Source: Oscillospiraceae bacterium (lineage in GTDB: Bacteria > Bacillota > Clostridia > Oscillospirales > Oscillospiraceae). Taken from it: a stretch of 59,141 nt of DNA. Numbering within the stretch: the first letter of the stretch is position 1; each line of letters starts with the position of its first letter. Shown piece by piece: positions 41,674-50,867 of this stretch. The position numbers were made by a program, and so were the translations under genes. The stretch lies in the NCBI GenBank assembly GCA_017619535.1, contig JAFZSD010000006.1, positions 1-59,141 of the forward strand, read 5' to 3'. Below the pieces are notes generated by a model that made no database searches, was not told the origin of the DNA, and was given only the letters and a program-made list of their open reading frames with translations.

Positions 41674-42600
41674 TCAGGCTCCTTTCTGACGGTAAAGCTT
41701 GAAGTCGGGGGAGAGATCCGGCGTTATGAACACGCCGCCCTCCTCAGTTACGAACACCGCCCCTATATCCCTTTCCCGCAGCAGCGGCATCGAGGCTTCT
41801 GCGCCGAGGATGAATACGGCGGTGGCCAGCGCGTCCAGTTCCGCCGGGCGCCGTCCCACCAGAGTGACCGACAGAAGGCCGGAATCGGAGGGCGTCCCCG
41901 TGCGCGGGTCTATGATATGGTGCCGGCGGACGCCGTCTATGGTGAAACCGCGCTCATAGCCTCCGCTGGTCACTGCGAAGGCGTCTTTCAGGGTCAGCGA
42001 GCCCAGAGGCGTTCCCGTGGGCCGGCAGGGGTCCTGGATACCGACGGTCTGAGCCCGGCCCAGTACTCCAACCGTGCCGCCCAGATTGATGACGGCGTTC
42101 GAAACTCCCGCGTCCCGCAGGATCCCGGCGGCTCTGCCGGCTGCGTATCCTTTCGCGATGCCTCCGAGGTCAACGCTCTGTCCGGCTTTCCGCAGACGGG
42201 CCCGGCTGTTCATATCGTCGAGCTGAAGATCCCGGTAACCGGTCAGGCGCCTCGCGCGCCGGATATCCCGGGCGGAGGGCAGTTTCCGTTCCCGGATCGC
42301 GTCTCTCCATAGCGCTGACAGGGGTCCGGCGGTGACGTCGAAGGCTCCGTCCGTGAGTTCCGAGCAGCGCAGGCTCTCCCGAAACACGGAGAAAGCGTCC
42401 GGGCTTATTTCCGTCCATCCGCAGCCTGCCCGGGCATTTAAACGGGATATCTCGCTGTCCGGCCGGAAGACCGAGAGGGACCTGTCCAGAGAACATATGA
42501 GGGAGCGGGCGCAGTCCGCCGGCAGCTTCTGCGGCGTATCGTACAATGTGATCGTATTGACCGTCCCCAGGGCGGGGAACATGGTCTGTACAGCAGGCAT
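41674..42600 (-). CDS. apbE: FAD:protein FMN transferase
   Basis: A 308-residue ApbE enzyme, which attaches FMN to Thr/Ser of target flavoproteins using FAD. Visible: MFPALGTVNTITLYD at the start, DLGGIAKGYAAGRAAGILRD, AVINLGGTVGVLG, HHIIDPRTGTPSDSGLLSVT with the metal-site residues and DALATAVFILG. No signal peptide is evident, though export in other organisms varies. The ATG at 42600 has GGAAGG eight bases before it. It is co-transcribed with the NapH-FMN gene, the obvious substrate (SGATFSS). Confidence 0.88.
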   Translation of the reverse strand: MPAVQTMFPALGTVNTITLYDTPQKLPADCARSLICSLDRSLSVFRPDSEISRLNARAGCGWTEISPDAFSVFRESLRCSELTDGAFDVTAGPLSALWRDAIRERKLPSARDIRRARRLTGYRDLQLDDMNSRARLRKAGQSVDLGGIAKGYAAGRAAGILRDAGVSNAVINLGGTVGVLGRAQTVGIQDPCRPTGTPLGSLTLKDAFAVTSGGYERGFTIDGVRRHHIIDPRTGTPSDSGLLSVTLVGRRPAELDALATAVFILGAEASMPLLRERDIGAVFVTEEGGVFITPDLSPDFKLYRQKGA

Positions 42601-42655
42601 ATCTTTCACCTTCCGTTCAAATCTCGCTTTTATCCTGCGGTCTCCGGATTGAAGG

Positions 42656-42712
42656 ATGATTGAAGGACGGCGGAAAATTATTCAACACTTTTTCAATGTT
42701 CGGCGGTATAAT
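42656..42712 (+). promoter_or_regulatory. autoregulated promoter of the two-component system
   Basis: TTCAACA (42681-42687) and TTCAATG (42692-42698) are 11 bp apart and end eight bases before a perfect TATAAT (42707-42712), the layout of a PhoB-type activated promoter lacking a good -35 box. The same elements occur before the VTC unit. The region is shared with the divergent apbE promoter. Confidence 0.6.
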
Positions 42713-42769
42713 ATGATACAGAACAGAAGACCCGTTCCGGAACGGAACGGACGAAAGCCGGTGACATAC

Positions 42770-43456
42770 ATGAAGATACTGGTAGTGGAAGACGAGACCG
42801 GTCTGAGGGAGGCGCTCATCCGCACCCTGACCGGAGAGGGATATCTCGCCGACGGCGCGGCCGACGGGGACGAGGGATATTCCATGATCTGCACCGGGCT
42901 CTACGACCTGGTGCTCCTGGATATAATGCTGCCTGTCTACGACGGGCTCGAGGTGCTCCGCCGCATAAGGAAGCAGGGGATAGACGTGCCGGTCATCATG
43001 CTGACGGCCCGCAGCACCGTCGAGGACAAGGTGGGCGGCATGGATCTCGGGGCCGACGACTATCTGACGAAGCCTTTCGCAATGCCGGAGCTTCTGGCCC
43101 GCATACGCATGGTCTCCCGGCGCGGCACGGGCACCGTTACGGACAGCCGTCTGAAGGCCGGCGATCTGATACTGGACACCCAGACCTACACGCTGTCCTG
43201 TTCGGGCAGCGACCGTTCGGTCCGCCTGGGGGCCAAGGAATACCAGCTGATGGAGTACCTTCTGAGGAATCCCGGCCAGGTGCTCTCCCGGGAGCAGATC
43301 ACCCAGCGGGTATGGGGCTACGACTCGGACGCGGAATACAACAACGTGGACGTTTACATCTCGTTCCTGCGCAAGAAGATGAAGTTCGTGCAGGCTGAGA
43401 CGAAGATAAGCCCGGTGCGGGGCGTGGGATACGAACTGGAGGCGGCCGGGACATGA
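42770..43456 (+). CDS. OmpR-family response regulator
   Basis: A 228-residue regulator. Receiver domain 1-120 with acidic pocket EDE (7-9), phosphoacceptor Asp51 in LLDIMLP, Thr79 and Lys101 in TKPF. A winged-helix DNA-binding domain fills 130-228 (LGAKEYQLMEYLLRNPGQVL, RVWGYDSDAEYNNVDVYISF). The ATG at 42770 begins the conserved MKILVVEDE; the long upstream frame crosses the promoter. It overlaps the sensor kinase gene (ATGA). Confidence 0.92.
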   Translation: MKILVVEDETGLREALIRTLTGEGYLADGAADGDEGYSMICTGLYDLVLLDIMLPVYDGLEVLRRIRKQGIDVPVIMLTARSTVEDKVGGMDLGADDYLTKPFAMPELLARIRMVSRRGTGTVTDSRLKAGDLILDTQTYTLSCSGSDRSVRLGAKEYQLMEYLLRNPGQVLSREQITQRVWGYDSDAEYNNVDVYISFLRKKMKFVQAETKISPVRGVGYELEAAGT

Positions 43457-44718
43457 TAGGCAGACTCAGGAGCAAAGTCTTCTGGAGCATACTTCTCACC
43501 GCCGCGGGCGTCCTTCTGGTGCTCATTGTTGCGCTGAACGTCCTGGAACTGGCCCAGACCGCGTCCACCAGGGATTCAGTCCTGGGTTCCGCCATGACGA
43601 TGTTCAGGGAAGAGAACGGTTCCGGCCAGAAGAAGGAGGGCCGGCGCGGAGAAGGAAAGAGCAAGGCGGAGATGATGCGCTTCGTCTCCGAGGACGAACT
43701 GGGGCTCTTCACCCTCGACTCCGACGGCGCAGTCGCCACCCTTTCGGGCTTCGCGGAGCAGCTTGACGAGGAAACGGTGTCGGCGGTCGCGGCAGCGGCG
43801 CTTTCGGATCCCGACGGCCAGGGACGCACGGACGGCTGGTATTACAGGGCCGTGCAGAACAGGACCGGATACGCCGTCGCCATCCTGAAGGTCTCGTCCC
43901 TGCGCAGGGAGAACGTCGAGACGGCGCTCCTCTCTCTGGCGGCCTTCGCCGTCGCGTGCTGCCTCTTCGCGCTGATAGCCAGGATGCTGTCACGGTCCAT
44001 CGTCAGACCGGTGGAGGAGAACATGCAGATGCAGAAGCGGTTCGTATCCGACGCGGGCCATGAGCTGAAAACGCCCCTGACCGTAATAGACGCCAACGCT
44101 TCCGTGCTGGAGCAGTCCATAGGCGAGAACAAGTGGCTGGGATATATAAAGGAACAGACCGGACGGATGGCCGGGCTCGTAAACGAGCTCCTGCAGCTGT
44201 CCAGTCTGGAAGAGACGAAGGAGACCGGCGCCTCCGAGCCGCGGTGCGAGTTCGACGCGGCGGAGGCGGTCATGTCGGCAGCGCTCCCCTTCGAGAGCGT
44301 CGCCTTCGAGCGGGGAGTGACGCTGGAGACCGACGTTCCGGACGTCCTCGAAGTCTGCGGGGTCAGAAAGGATCTGGAGCAGCTGGCGGCCATACTTATA
44401 GACAACGCGGTCAAGCACTCGCCCGACGGAGGGACCGTGAAGGTCTCGGCAGGCAGAGCCTCGGAGCGGCACGGCCTGAAGGACAGGGAAGTGCTGGAGC
44501 TCCGCGTCTCGAATGCCGGGGAGGAGATCCCCGCGGAGGCGCTGCCCCACCTTTTCGACCGTTTCTACCGGGTGGACGAATCCCGCACCCATAAGGACAA
44601 CAGCTACGGGCTCGGGCTCGCCATAGCCAAGGGCCTCGCGGAAAAGAACGGCGGCGCCATAACGGTGACGTCGGAGAACGGGAACACAGAGTTCACGCTC
44701 TCGCTGCCGGCGGAATAG
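43453..44718 (+). CDS. sensor histidine kinase
   Basis: A 421-residue membrane kinase with two membrane helices (about 11-33 and 158-178), a small extracytoplasmic sensor domain of about 120 residues between them, and HisKA-HATPase catalytic parts. The phosphorylated His lies in DAGHELKTPLTVIDANA; the N-box is ILIDNAVKHSPDGG and the G-box GLGLAIAKGLAEKNGG. The sensor region has a Lys/Glu/Gly-rich segment but no known fold I can name. It is coupled to its regulator and is divergent from the flavin module, which it likely controls. Confidence 0.9.
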   Translation: MIGRLRSKVFWSILLTAAGVLLVLIVALNVLELAQTASTRDSVLGSAMTMFREENGSGQKKEGRRGEGKSKAEMMRFVSEDELGLFTLDSDGAVATLSGFAEQLDEETVSAVAAAALSDPDGQGRTDGWYYRAVQNRTGYAVAILKVSSLRRENVETALLSLAAFAVACCLFALIARMLSRSIVRPVEENMQMQKRFVSDAGHELKTPLTVIDANASVLEQSIGENKWLGYIKEQTGRMAGLVNELLQLSSLEETKETGASEPRCEFDAAEAVMSAALPFESVAFERGVTLETDVPDVLEVCGVRKDLEQLAAILIDNAVKHSPDGGTVKVSAGRASERHGLKDREVLELRVSNAGEEIPAEALPHLFDRFYRVDESRTHKDNSYGLGLAIAKGLAEKNGGAITVTSENGNTEFTLSLPAE

Positions 44719-44834
44719 GATATCTGCAGAAGTAAGAAAAATGCCCCGATGGCGTGCGGTACCGGAGGTCTCCTTTCGTGCGGAGAACGGCGGGAAACGC
44801 GCGCAGGCGGGGATAAGTAAAGGTCGTAATCGGA

Positions 44835-45260
44835 TTGAAAGAATGGAAACGGGCGCTTCGGTTCCTGCTCTTCTCGATAAGCGCCGGACTCATAGAGATG
44901 GGGGCCTTCGCGCTCCTGAACGAGACGCTCAGATGGCCCTACTGGCTGAGCTACATGATCGCCCTGGTGCTGTCGGTCCTGTGGAACTTCACCCTTAACC
45001 GGAAGTTCACCTTCAGGTCGGCGGCAAACGTTCCCGTGGCCATGGCCAAGGTGGCGGCATACTACGCGGTGTTCACGCCCCTGTCGTCATGGCTTGAGCA
45101 CGTTTACACGATGCAGTGGGGCTGGAACGAATACCTGGCCACCTTCACGAACATGGTGCTGAATCTGGTGACTGAGTTTCTGTACCAGAGGTATTTCGTG
45201 TTCGGAAAGAGCATAGACACGCAGGCAAAGAAAACGGAAGAAGAAAAAACGCAGGACTGA
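44835..45260 (+). CDS. GtrA family membrane protein
   Basis: A 141-residue protein with four membrane helices and the GtrA pattern: RFLLFSISAGLIEMGAFALL at the start, NFTLNRKFTFRS in the middle and FLYQRYFVFG near the end. GtrA proteins are thought to flip or present undecaprenyl-linked sugars for polysaccharide glycosylation. The only usable start is the TTG at 44835, with AAAGG ten bases upstream; an in-frame stop is just before. A polar KTEEEKTQD tail ends the protein. Confidence 0.82.
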   Translation: MKEWKRALRFLLFSISAGLIEMGAFALLNETLRWPYWLSYMIALVLSVLWNFTLNRKFTFRSAANVPVAMAKVAAYYAVFTPLSSWLEHVYTMQWGWNEYLATFTNMVLNLVTEFLYQRYFVFGKSIDTQAKKTEEEKTQD

Positions 45261-45373
45261 GCCGGCCGACAAAAAAGACGCGTCCCGAAAAGAAAAGACG
45301 CAGATTCGAAAAGACCGCGCCCAATGTCCGCAATGTATCGTGAGACTTAAGAAAGCTTTATGGAGGACGTGCT

Positions 45374-46543
45374 ATGAGCGACAACCTTGAAAAACTGGTC
45401 TGTTCATCCTGCGGGTCGCCGCTGGATATAAAACCCGGCCTGTGGAAAACCGTATGCCCGTGCTGCGGCACCGTATACCGCGTCAGCATACCCGAGGCGC
45501 TCAAGATCGGAGGAGCGAAACTGAACCCCAACGATATCCCTGCCGACATAGAGATAGTCGCAATGGATTACAAGGAGATGTCCCTGGCCAACACACTTTA
45601 CAGCGACAGACCGCATCTCTATTCCCAATACGTTTCGGACAGAGAGCATTACATGCCCACGGAGTGGAATTTCGGTTCCGGATACGGCTGGAAACCGAAG
45701 TCTTTCGCGGCGATAGATCAGAACGACGGCAGGTTCAGGGTGCTTGACGACGAGCTGCAGATCAGATATGCCCTTTCATATCTCCTCGGCGAGAGTTATG
45801 AGCTTTCCCTTGACTTCGGTTTCAGTGAAGACAATGTCATCATTTATGAGCTCTTTGACCCGAACAGCATAAAAAAGGGACGCCTGTTCACCAGCGCGGA
45901 AACGCTCAGGGAAAGGGAGAAGCTGAAGGCACAGAGGGAAGCGTCGGAAATTCTGGACCGGAAAGTCTCCGAGGTGGCGAAATGGCTCGATCTCAGCGAG
46001 CCGGTGCTGACCGGAAAGGGTGAGGTCTACAACAAATGGACGATCACGCAGAGAGTCGACCCGGAGTTCGCTGAGGCACATCTGCATAAGGATTTCCTTG
46101 AGACGATAAAGAGAGTGAGCGGCAATCCCGTGCTGGATCAGATCGCCGGGGAAATGGCAAGATATCTGAACCTGGGCGACGGAAAGAACATCCGGGTGGA
46201 TGTGACCGGCGTCCAGATAGGCGAATGGGAAGTATACCGTGACGGAGACATAGGGTGGTCCACCTGCAAGTATAACCCCTCCCGCGGTATAGTCTGGAAG
46301 AGCGCAGGAGGCGGTTCGGTCGAACAGGTCGGAGACCGCCTCGAATGGAAGTTCAAAGCCTACAGCATGGACGATATAAAAGACCCGCATACGCGGATGG
46401 CGGTACTTACCGCGCTGATGCCGAAGATCTTCGCGCTGACCGTTGAAGACGGGGAGCCGCGGTATGTCGTGAGAGACGTGTTTTTAAGGACCATCTGTCT
46501 CGGACGTACGAAAAGGTATGTGAAGAAGTATAATCAGTGGTGA
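45374..46543 (+). CDS. zinc-ribbon protein of unknown function
   Basis: A 389-residue cytoplasmic protein. It opens with a TFIIB-like zinc ribbon (CSSCGSPL at 10-17 and CPCCGTVY at 28-35). The rest is unfamiliar: a central charged segment (RGRLFTSAETLREREKLKAQ-like, about 165-195) and a C-terminal region with WEVYRDGDIGWSTCKYNPS and RTICLGRTKRYVKKYNQW. No catalytic signature is visible. GGAGG precedes the ATG. It is seven bases from the alpha/beta hydrolase gene, so the two form an operon. Confidence 0.6.
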   Translation: MSDNLEKLVCSSCGSPLDIKPGLWKTVCPCCGTVYRVSIPEALKIGGAKLNPNDIPADIEIVAMDYKEMSLANTLYSDRPHLYSQYVSDREHYMPTEWNFGSGYGWKPKSFAAIDQNDGRFRVLDDELQIRYALSYLLGESYELSLDFGFSEDNVIIYELFDPNSIKKGRLFTSAETLREREKLKAQREASEILDRKVSEVAKWLDLSEPVLTGKGEVYNKWTITQRVDPEFAEAHLHKDFLETIKRVSGNPVLDQIAGEMARYLNLGDGKNIRVDVTGVQIGEWEVYRDGDIGWSTCKYNPSRGIVWKSAGGGSVEQVGDRLEWKFKAYSMDDIKDPHTRMAVLTALMPKIFALTVEDGEPRYVVRDVFLRTICLGRTKRYVKKYNQW

Positions 46544-46550
46544 ACCCGCA

Positions 46551-47483
46551 ATGGTCAGAGAGAAAAAGCGCAGACCTTTAAGGACGGCGCTGACCGTCAT
46601 ACTCATAATCGTTCTCCTCATAGCCGCCGCGGCGCCGTTCTTCATTGCTTATTCCGTGATGGCCGGCGGGAAGCGGAGCACCCTGGACGAAAAGATGGAA
46701 GAACAGTCGAAGATATACGACACTTCTTTCTATTATGACCTGGACAAGACGGATTATACCGTAGAAGGGTATGAGGGATACGTTCTCCATGTAGAGTTCC
46801 TGAAGAATCCGGAGGAGACGGACAGGTACGTGATAATAACCCACGGATACTCCTCCAACCGTATCGGGACGCTGAGATACGTTCCGATGTACCTTGATCT
46901 CGGGTTCAACTGCATCATCTACGATCTCCGGGGCCACGGAGAGAACGAAAGGACGATAACCACGTACGGGACACTGGAGGGCGAGGACCTTGTCCGGCTC
47001 ATCGCCGACACGAGGGAGAGATACGATGTGCAGGTCCTGGGACTGCAGGGGGAATCCCTGGGCGCTGCCACGACCGTATCCGCGCTGAAAGCGGAGCCCG
47101 ACGTTGATTTCGCCGTGGCGGACTGCGGATTCTCGGACATAGAGGGCGTGCTGAGGGGCGGCTGCCATCTGATGCACGTACCGGAGTTTCTGGTGGACGC
47201 GGCGGACTTCGGCGCGAAGGTCCTCTACGGGTATTCCCTCAAGCAGATGCGCCCGATCGACGCGCTGGATAACAATACGGTACCGATACTTTTCATGCAC
47301 GGCGAAGAGGATTATTTCATCCCGCCTGAGAATTCGGCGAGGATGTATGAGCGGACAGCCGGCGTAAAGGAATTCCATGAGATACCCGGAGCGGGCCACG
47401 CGCAGTCGATGTTTACAGAGCCTGAAATGTATAAAGATATAGTCCGCAGCTTTCTGGAGGGTATCGGCGTCGGAGGACGGTGA
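46551..47483 (+). CDS. membrane-anchored alpha/beta hydrolase
   Basis: A 310-residue hydrolase with an N-terminal membrane helix (about 10-34) and an alpha/beta fold outside the cytoplasm. The oxyanion-hole region is VIITHGYSSNRIG, the nucleophile elbow GLQGESLGAATT (Ser), the acid lies in MHGEEDYFIPPENS and the His in IPGAGHAQS. It resembles YqkD/BEM46-type proteins of unknown substrate. It shares an operon with the zinc-ribbon gene and is followed by a strong terminator. Confidence 0.83.
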   Translation: MVREKKRRPLRTALTVILIIVLLIAAAAPFFIAYSVMAGGKRSTLDEKMEEQSKIYDTSFYYDLDKTDYTVEGYEGYVLHVEFLKNPEETDRYVIITHGYSSNRIGTLRYVPMYLDLGFNCIIYDLRGHGENERTITTYGTLEGEDLVRLIADTRERYDVQVLGLQGESLGAATTVSALKAEPDVDFAVADCGFSDIEGVLRGGCHLMHVPEFLVDAADFGAKVLYGYSLKQMRPIDALDNNTVPILFMHGEEDYFIPPENSARMYERTAGVKEFHEIPGAGHAQSMFTEPEMYKDIVRSFLEGIGVGGR

Positions 47484-47522
47484 CATCGACGTCCAGGGAG
47501 AGCGGGGACAAATGAAAAACCT

Positions 47523-47572
47523 ATTGCCCGAAAGGTGTGCCATTCACACATTTCGGGCAATTCTTCTAGTTT
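47523..47572 (+). terminator. intrinsic terminator of the hydrolase gene
   Basis: ATTGCCCGAAA (47523-47533) pairs with TTTCGGGCAAT (47551-47561); TGTG/CACA extends the stem inside. TTCTTCTAGTTT follows. Confidence 0.75.
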
Positions 47573-47713
47573 GTTATTTGCTAGTTCAAATCTTTAAGAT
47601 CGATCGTCTTGCCTGTCATTATGGCTACTTGAAACAAGGTTATTGTCACGCGTAGTGTCTAAATCAGCACAATTTGTCTTTTTTAAATTGCTGATCTCTT
47701 TCATATAAAGTGT

Positions 47714-47743
47714 TTGCACACTATACATATTGTCATGTATTAT
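47714..47743 (+). promoter_or_regulatory. likely promoter of the helicase-Nudix cassette
   Basis: TTGCAC (47714-47719) and TATTAT (47738-47743) are separated by 18 bases in very AT-rich DNA, about 120 bases upstream of the helicase start. Confidence 0.45.
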
Positions 47744-47864
47744 AAATAAATAGAATTACCTATTATTTGAAAAAACACTGAGACAAAATGGAGAACCTAC
47801 GCTAGCAGCAGTTTAAGGAGTAGTTTTGAACTGAAAAGGTGTAGATCGAGGTGTATTGAGGGTT

Positions 47865-50834
47865 ATGAACGCAAACAAACAAATCAATGAATCTCATATC
47901 GAGCTTATGAACCAAGGGTTTGCCGCGGCATTCGTTGGAGGAACGAATATAACAGACCTGGCTTTTAAACCGGAGTTTGTTTTTAACAATCATAAGAACG
48001 GACAGAAGGTCCTGTCATTTATAGAGAGGGAATTGCAGTTATGTGATTCTTTTGATATCAGCGTTGCGTTTATCACCAAAGGCGGTATAACACCTCTTCT
48101 CCAGGTTTTGAGAGAGCTGAATGAACGTGGTGTACCCGGTAGGATACTCACAACAGATTATTTGATGTTCAGTGAACCAGAGGCGCTTCAGACCATTTCC
48201 AAACTAAATAACATCCAGCTGCGCATGTATCAGGTGGATAATGGCCCTGGATTCCATACAAAGGGTTATATCTTTCGGAATAATGGAATATTCCGTATTC
48301 TCATTGGCAGTTCAAATCTGACTCAAAGTGCAATCACCGTTAATAAGGAATGGAATACTAAGATTGTCTCAACAGAACAGGGTGAATTTGCGCAAAAGGT
48401 CCGAGAAGAGTTTGACTCTTTATGGGAAAGCAATCATTCCCGGGCCTTTTCAGAGTTTATTCAAGATTATGAACTAAGGTATGAGATCGCCCAGAAACAG
48501 CGGGAAGTTGCAAAGCAGGATATTGCTATTTCACTACCTTCATATACATTAACGCCTAACAGCATGCAGGTCGGTTTTATCCGTAGTCTAGTCGGGCTGA
48601 GAAAAACCGGTGCAGATAGAGGGCTTTTGATTTCTGCAACAGGAACTGGGAAAACCTATGCTTCAGCATTTGGTGTCAGGGATGCACTACAACCGCAGGG
48701 TAAAGTGCTATTTATCGTCCATAGAAAACAGATTCTACGACAAGCAATGGCATCTTATCAGAATGTATTTGGGCGAGACATTAAGATGGCGTTGCTGACA
48801 GGCGAAGATCAGAATTATGACGAGATCAAGAGTGCGGATTTTCTCTTTGCAATGATTACGATGATCTCAAAAGAGGGTGTATTAGACAGGTTTTCAGAAA
48901 CTGAATTCAAAACAATCGTGATCGATGAAGCCCATCACGCGCCTGCGCCTATGTACCAGAGAGTGCTGAATCATTTCAAACCTAGTTTTTGGCTTGGCAT
49001 GACCGCGACTCCGGATAGAACGGATGCTGGAAATACCTACGAGATTTTTGATCATAATATCGCATATGAGATCAGACTCCAACAGGCACTTGAAAACGAT
49101 CTTTTATGCCCTTTCCATTATTTTGGGATCAAAGATCTTGAAATCGATGGCAAAACAGTTGACGATGAAACAAATATCAGAAACTTCAGATATCTTGTCT
49201 GTGAAGACCGTGTCAACTATATCATCAAACAAGCAAATTATTTTGGACATAGTGGGAAGCGTGTAAAAGGGCTGATCTTTTGCAGCCGGAGAGAAGAAGC
49301 AAGAGAACTCTCTGAAAAGTTCAACGAGAAGGGTCTTCGAACAGTTTTTCTGAGCGGGGAAGACTCCGACGACTTCCGTGAAGAGATGATGGACCGCTTG
49401 ACAAGCGATAACCGAGGCGATGTTCTGGACTATATCTTAACAGTCGGAATTTTCAATGAAGGCGTAGATCTTCCGGAAGTCAATCAGGTGATCATGCTTC
49501 GCCCAACCCAGAGCCCAATCGTTTTCGTTCAGCAATTGGGACGCGGACTTAGAAAAGCCAATTTGAAAGAGTACGTTGTTATTCTTGACTTTATTGGTAA
49601 TTATAAGAACAACTTCATGATACCTATAGCTCTGTCAGGTGACCGGACGTATAACAAGGACAATGTCCGACGTTATCTGATGGAAGGCAATCGCGTTATC
49701 CCTGGATGTTCTACTATCCATTTTGATGAAGTATCCAGAAAACGCATATTTGAAGCTATAGATACAGCAAATTTCAGCGATCTCCAGCTTATTAAAGAGA
49801 ATTACAAAAACCTTAAAGATAAGCTGGGCAGGATTCCGGGGTTAATGGATTTTGATCGTTATGGCGAGATGGATGTACTCAGGATATTTGATAACAAAAA
49901 TCTCGGATCCTATTACAAGTTTTTAGCGCGTTGCGAGAAGGATTATAAGATCCGGCTGAATCCAAAAGAAGAAAAGTTCATTGAATTTTTCTCCAAAAAG
50001 CTCGCAAACGGGAAACGAATCCACGAAATCGAAATGCTTAAGTGCCTTCTAGAAGGGCAAACGGGAACAGATCTAATGCAGCAATGGGAAGTTGCCATGA
50101 AAGACAAATGGCATTTGGATGCGAAGGGTATGGCCGCAGGGAATGTCATAAACGTACTGACAAATGAGTTTCCGTCCGGAGGTAGCAAGAGAACATATGA
50201 AGAATGCGTCTTTATCCAGAAAGACGGAACTAAACATTCCATTTCGGATGCTTTTGCCAAGATGCTTCAAAACCCGGATTTCTATAATATGGTCTGGGAA
50301 CTGTTAGAGTTTGCACAGCATCGTTATGAGCGTGACTATCGTAACGGTTATCAAGGGACTGACTTTGTGCTCTATCAGAAATATACCTATGAAGATGTCT
50401 GCCGATTGTTGGGGTGGAAACACAGTGTGGTTGCACAGAATATCGGTGGTTATAAGCTTGATCAAGAGACAAAAACGTTTCCTGTGTTTATCAATTATGA
50501 TAAAGATGTAAATATTCAAGACACGATTAGATATGAAGATCATTTTGAATCGCCTGACCGCCTTGTTGCAATTTCTAAAAGCAAAAGGACAATTAAATCA
50601 AAGGATGTTCAGAATTTCTTACACGCCAACGAGCGAGGGATCTCTGTAGAGCTCTATGTTAGAAAAAACAAGGACGATAAGATATCAAAAGAGTTTTACT
50701 ATCTTGGCCATATGACAGCAACAGGTAAGGCTGAGGAGTTTATCATGCCTAATACTACTGCAAAGGCCGTTAAGATAGAGTGGTTGCTTGACACGCCAGT
50801 GCGAACCGACCTGTATGATTACATAGTCGGCTAA
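47865..50834 (+). CDS. PLD-like / SF2 helicase / DUF3427 protein
   Basis: A 989-residue protein. Residues 40-190 are a phospholipase-D-like nuclease half-site (His131 and Lys133 in FHTKGYIF, then GSSNLT at 148-153). Residues 225-620 are an SF2 helicase: Walker A ATGTGKT (258-264), DEAH (354-357), MTATPDR and motif VI QQLGRGLRKA. The C-terminal third is DUF3427. A single PLD copy implies dimerisation for cleavage. It should unwind and cut DNA. AT-rich codons differ from the flanks, indicating transfer. The start at 47865 is a choice between ATG and a TTG nine bases earlier; neither has an ideal binding site. First gene of a four-gene cassette. Confidence 0.87.
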   Translation: MNANKQINESHIELMNQGFAAAFVGGTNITDLAFKPEFVFNNHKNGQKVLSFIERELQLCDSFDISVAFITKGGITPLLQVLRELNERGVPGRILTTDYLMFSEPEALQTISKLNNIQLRMYQVDNGPGFHTKGYIFRNNGIFRILIGSSNLTQSAITVNKEWNTKIVSTEQGEFAQKVREEFDSLWESNHSRAFSEFIQDYELRYEIAQKQREVAKQDIAISLPSYTLTPNSMQVGFIRSLVGLRKTGADRGLLISATGTGKTYASAFGVRDALQPQGKVLFIVHRKQILRQAMASYQNVFGRDIKMALLTGEDQNYDEIKSADFLFAMITMISKEGVLDRFSETEFKTIVIDEAHHAPAPMYQRVLNHFKPSFWLGMTATPDRTDAGNTYEIFDHNIAYEIRLQQALENDLLCPFHYFGIKDLEIDGKTVDDETNIRNFRYLVCEDRVNYIIKQANYFGHSGKRVKGLIFCSRREEARELSEKFNEKGLRTVFLSGEDSDDFREEMMDRLTSDNRGDVLDYILTVGIFNEGVDLPEVNQVIMLRPTQSPIVFVQQLGRGLRKANLKEYVVILDFIGNYKNNFMIPIALSGDRTYNKDNVRRYLMEGNRVIPGCSTIHFDEVSRKRIFEAIDTANFSDLQLIKENYKNLKDKLGRIPGLMDFDRYGEMDVLRIFDNKNLGSYYKFLARCEKDYKIRLNPKEEKFIEFFSKKLANGKRIHEIEMLKCLLEGQTGTDLMQQWEVAMKDKWHLDAKGMAAGNVINVLTNEFPSGGSKRTYEECVFIQKDGTKHSISDAFAKMLQNPDFYNMVWELLEFAQHRYERDYRNGYQGTDFVLYQKYTYEDVCRLLGWKHSVVAQNIGGYKLDQETKTFPVFINYDKDVNIQDTIRYEDHFESPDRLVAISKSKRTIKSKDVQNFLHANERGISVELYVRKNKDDKISKEFYYLGHMTATGKAEEFIMPNTTAKAVKIEWLLDTPVRTDLYDYIVG

Positions 50835-50867
50835 TGCTTTGCTTTAGGAGCAGGAAGAAGGATAACT

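Larger units (their letters stand above)
47484..47864. other. AT-rich junction between host genes and the helicase cassette
   Basis: Contains the terminator at 47523-47572 and the promoter at 47714-47743. Base composition shifts to AT-rich here. No gene is visible, and I found no flanking tRNA or long direct repeat that would mark an attachment site. Confidence 0.5.
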
